In this document: positions 22,566 to 23,935 of the stretch, in pieces
Numbering within the stretch: position 1 is the stretch's first letter
Layout of the letters: each line of letters begins with the position of its first letter
Source: JALZCH01 sp036387315
GTDB lineage: Bacteria > Acidobacteriota > Blastocatellia > Pyrinomonadales > Pyrinomonadaceae
Assembly (NCBI GenBank): GCA_036387315.1
Contig: DASVTY010000063.1
Span: 1 to 23,935, forward strand
Reading direction: 5' to 3'
Length of the DNA: 23,935 bases
Translations under genes and position numbers: made by a program
Notes under the pieces: generated by a model
What the model was told of the DNA's origin: nothing
Database searches by the model: none
The model's input: the letters and a program-made list of their open reading frames with translations, nothing else

Positions 22566-23023
22566 GTTCGTTGTTCGTTGTTCGTTGTTCGTTGTTTTGT
22601 GGATTTTCAAGGCACGCTGAAATTTTATGGAAAAGACTAATTTTGAGAATTTGCGTGTTTATCAGCTATCGGAAATGTTATCGGATAAGATTTGGGAAAT
22701 AGTTTCGGGCTGGAATAATTTTTCGCGCGATACGGTTGGCAAACAAATTGTTCGAGCCGCCGAAAGCATCGGCGCAAATATCGCGGAAGGAACGGGCAGA
22801 TACACATTTATTGAAAACAAACGCTTCGCGCATATCGCCAGAGGCTCGCTCAATGAAACTAAACATTGGCTAAGACGCGCTTTTAAACGAAATTTATTAT
22901 CAGAAGAACAAGTAAAAGAATTAAAGCCAATAATTGATGAGTTAGCTCCTAAACTGAACGCATACATCAACGCGCTCAGTAAATCTAAAAAGAGCAACGA
23001 ACAACGAACGACGAACAACGAAC
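22566..23023. mobile_element. IVS-like element: four-helix-bundle gene between inverted heptamer arrays
   Basis: Four exact copies of GTTCGTT run from 22566 to 22593. At 22996-23023 lie four copies of the reverse complement AACGAAC, the third being GACGAAC. The two 28-base arms therefore pair with one mismatch and enclose about 402 bases that carry the four-helix-bundle gene. In RNA the stem could extend inward by G-C, G-U and A-U pairs. Intervening sequences of 23S rRNA have the same plan: a four-helix-bundle gene inside an inverted repeat. No target duplication is obvious, so mobility is inferred. Confidence 0.5.
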
Positions 23024-23031
23024 AAATTTGA
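22627..23031 (+). CDS. Four-helix-bundle protein (23S rRNA intervening-sequence family)
   Basis: 134 residues matching the family throughout: FENLRVYQLSEMLSDKI at the start, the signature QIVRAAESIGANIAEG near residues 39-54, F-A-H-I-A-R-G-S-L-N-E-T and a final helix ending near Ser120. The fold is a four-helix bundle that forms pentameric rings in known relatives, basic on one face and thought to bind RNA or DNA; the related Avd protein serves diversity-generating retroelements, but no reverse transcriptase is here. The last 11 codons (NEQRTTNNEQI) are translated straight from the right-hand inverted heptamer array, so the tail is a product of the repeat. No good ribosome site precedes the ATG. 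It lies between the divergent TPR operon and an ECF sigma gene. Confidence 0.88.
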   Translation: MEKTNFENLRVYQLSEMLSDKIWEIVSGWNNFSRDTVGKQIVRAAESIGANIAEGTGRYTFIENKRFAHIARGSLNETKHWLRRAFKRNLLSEEQVKELKPIIDELAPKLNAYINALSKSKKSNEQRTTNNEQI

Positions 23032-23041
23032 AAATTTTTCG

Positions 23042-23069
23042 GGAACAAAATTTTTTCGGCGGTGTCTAA
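23042..23069 (+). promoter_or_regulatory. Candidate ECF-type promoter of the second sigma gene
   Basis: GGAAC (23042-23046) is followed after 17 bases by GTCTAA (23064-23069), the layout typical of ECF-dependent promoters, about 85 bases upstream of an ECF sigma gene. This suggests positive autoregulation. A small GTTTGCC/GGCAAAC hairpin (23076-23096) lies in the leader. Confidence 0.4.
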
Positions 23070-23152
23070 CAGAATGTTTGCCAGGATAAGGCAAACGAAA
23101 AAGCTCGGTTGAAGCGCCGTTGTCGGAATAAGGTTAAAATAGTAGGCGACGG

Positions 23153-23809
23153 ATGAATTTTGGAAAAACAATCGCCATTGACGGACAAAACCTGCCGGAA
23201 GCCGCTTTGGCGACCGATGCGAGGCTCTGTTTACCCGGCGAAATTGAGTTCCTTGAAAGATTAAAAACGGGCGACGCGGAAGCGTTTGACGAGCTTGTCG
23301 GGCGATTTTCGACCGATATTTACGGGTTGCTCGTCCGGTTGACGGAGGACGCCGAAGAAGCCAAAGATTTGACTCAGGAAACTTTTTTGAGCGTCGTGCG
23401 TTCGGTCAAAAGCTTTCGCGGCGACGCGAGCTTGAAAACGTGGCTTTATCGAATCGCAATCAACCAGGCGCGCAACCGTCAGCGCTGGTGGCGCAGTCGC
23501 CGATTCGGTCTGACGTTTTCGCTCGATTCGGCGAGCGAGCCTGACGAGCCATCGCTGCACGAAACTCTGGCTGACGATAATCAGCGGTCGCCCGAAGATT
23601 TCGCTTTGCAGCGCGAGCAGGAAACGATGATTCGACAGGCGCTCAAAAAATTGCCGCTCGCTTTTCGCGAAGCTGTAATTTTGCGAGACATCGAGGGCTT
23701 GAGCTACGAAGAAATCGCCGCCGCGCTCGAAACGAATATCGGAACCGTAAAATCGCGGATCGCCCGCGGACGTGAGGAATTGAAACGTAAGTTACAACGT
23801 TCTTTGTAA
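23153..23809 (+). CDS. ECF RNA polymerase sigma factor
   Basis: 218 residues. Region 2 runs from AFDELVGRFSTDIYGLLVRL through EEAKDLTQETFLSVVRSVKSF to LKTWLYRIAINQARNRQRWW. An acidic linker (SASEPDEPSLHETLADD) separates it from region 4, LPLAFREAVILRDIEGLSYEEIA with the helix-turn-helix NIGTVKSRIARGREEL. About 30 extra N-terminal residues precede region 2. It is a sigma-E-like ECF factor, related to but distinct from the one at 11057-11686. An anti-sigma gene would be expected next, but the following bases hold a large inverted repeat and the window ends. The start is ATG 23153; the ribosome site (AGGCGACGG) is modest. Confidence 0.9.
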   Translation: MNFGKTIAIDGQNLPEAALATDARLCLPGEIEFLERLKTGDAEAFDELVGRFSTDIYGLLVRLTEDAEEAKDLTQETFLSVVRSVKSFRGDASLKTWLYRIAINQARNRQRWWRSRRFGLTFSLDSASEPDEPSLHETLADDNQRSPEDFALQREQETMIRQALKKLPLAFREAVILRDIEGLSYEEIAAALETNIGTVKSRIARGREELKRKLQRSL

Positions 23810-23811
23810 AC

Positions 23812-23891
23812 TTAGTGAGCAGTAAGCGGTGAGCAGTGAGCAGATTAATCTGTTTTATACTGCTCACTGCTCACCGCTTACTGCTCACTAA
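23812..23891. repeat. Inverted repeat with 32-base arms made of AGTGAGC-type heptamers
   Basis: The arms 23812-23843 and 23860-23891 are perfectly complementary with a 16-base AT-rich loop. Each arm consists of near-identical seven-base units: AGTGAGC, AGTAAGC, GGTGAGC, AGTGAGC. It begins two bases after the sigma gene's stop codon and is followed by A's, not T's, on the plus strand. It could block or end transcription, but it looks like a dispersed repeat element. The remaining 23892-23935 holds nothing I can assign. Confidence 0.8.
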
Positions 23892-23935
23892 AAAAAGGCA
23901 TAGTTGACCCGCCCCGGCTCACTTTTGAAACACAA

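Noticed and set aside
22566..22593. Tandem GTTCGTT array considered as a CRISPR-like array
   Set aside because: Units are seven bases with no spacers between them, and there are no cas genes.
22627..23031. Diversity-generating retroelement accessory (Avd) role for the four-helix-bundle gene
   Set aside because: No reverse transcriptase, template repeat or variable repeat is visible in the window.
22662..23171. 169-codon minus-strand frame across the four-helix-bundle gene
   Set aside because: Antisense shadow of a gene with clear family motifs.

Overview
This window reads as a chromosomal segment from an Acidobacteriota bacterium, most likely Blastocatellia (Pyrinomonadaceae-like). That placement is an inference. 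It rests on a 1,282-residue TonB-dependent receptor with an N-terminal carboxypeptidase-regulatory-like domain, a secreted repeat protein ending in a dockerin and a GNW-type tail, a stand-alone four-helix-bundle (23S intervening-sequence type) gene, many ECF/cell-envelope genes, and intergenic heptamer inverted repeats. No rRNA, tRNA, CRISPR array, transposase or phage gene was seen.

Layout. 1-79 holds the signal peptide of a truncated minus-strand gene. 335-4228 (-) is a large secreted repeat/dockerin protein, divergent from a DUF1015 gene (4423-5643, +). An inverted repeat (5645-5725) separates the latter from an overlapping plus-strand operon of two GNAT acetyltransferases and a secreted alpha/beta hydrolase, closed by a strong terminator (7640-7680). 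Next come a membrane protein with an HETGH motif and a short-chain dehydrogenase (7714-9048, +), then a membrane-anchored M23 peptidase (9326-10087, +) ending at a bidirectional terminator.

The minus strand then carries an ECF sigma factor with a zinc-type anti-sigma factor that has a C-terminal PDZ domain (10146-11686), and two secreted proteins of unknown function (11924-13559). A plus-strand ATP-grasp gene (13876-14946) has a strong promoter and shares a terminator with the convergent TonB-dependent receptor (15033-18881, -). Upstream of the receptor are a secreted cyanophycinase (19168-20031, -) with a very good sigma-70-type promoter, and a two-gene TPR/membrane operon (20150-22463, -). 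The right end has a four-helix-bundle gene boxed in by inverted heptamer arrays (22566-23023), a second ECF sigma gene (23153-23809, +), and a 32-bp-arm inverted repeat.

Functional picture. The common thread is the cell envelope: secreted and outer-membrane proteins, a peptidoglycan endopeptidase, and two ECF sigma systems that could monitor the envelope. Observations most worth a second look are the four-helix-bundle gene framed by four-by-seven-base inverted arrays, which resembles a 23S rRNA intervening sequence placed in an intergenic region; the anti-sigma/PDZ fusion, which may sense envelope damage directly; the HETGH membrane protein; and several palindromes sitting on promoters or leaders.
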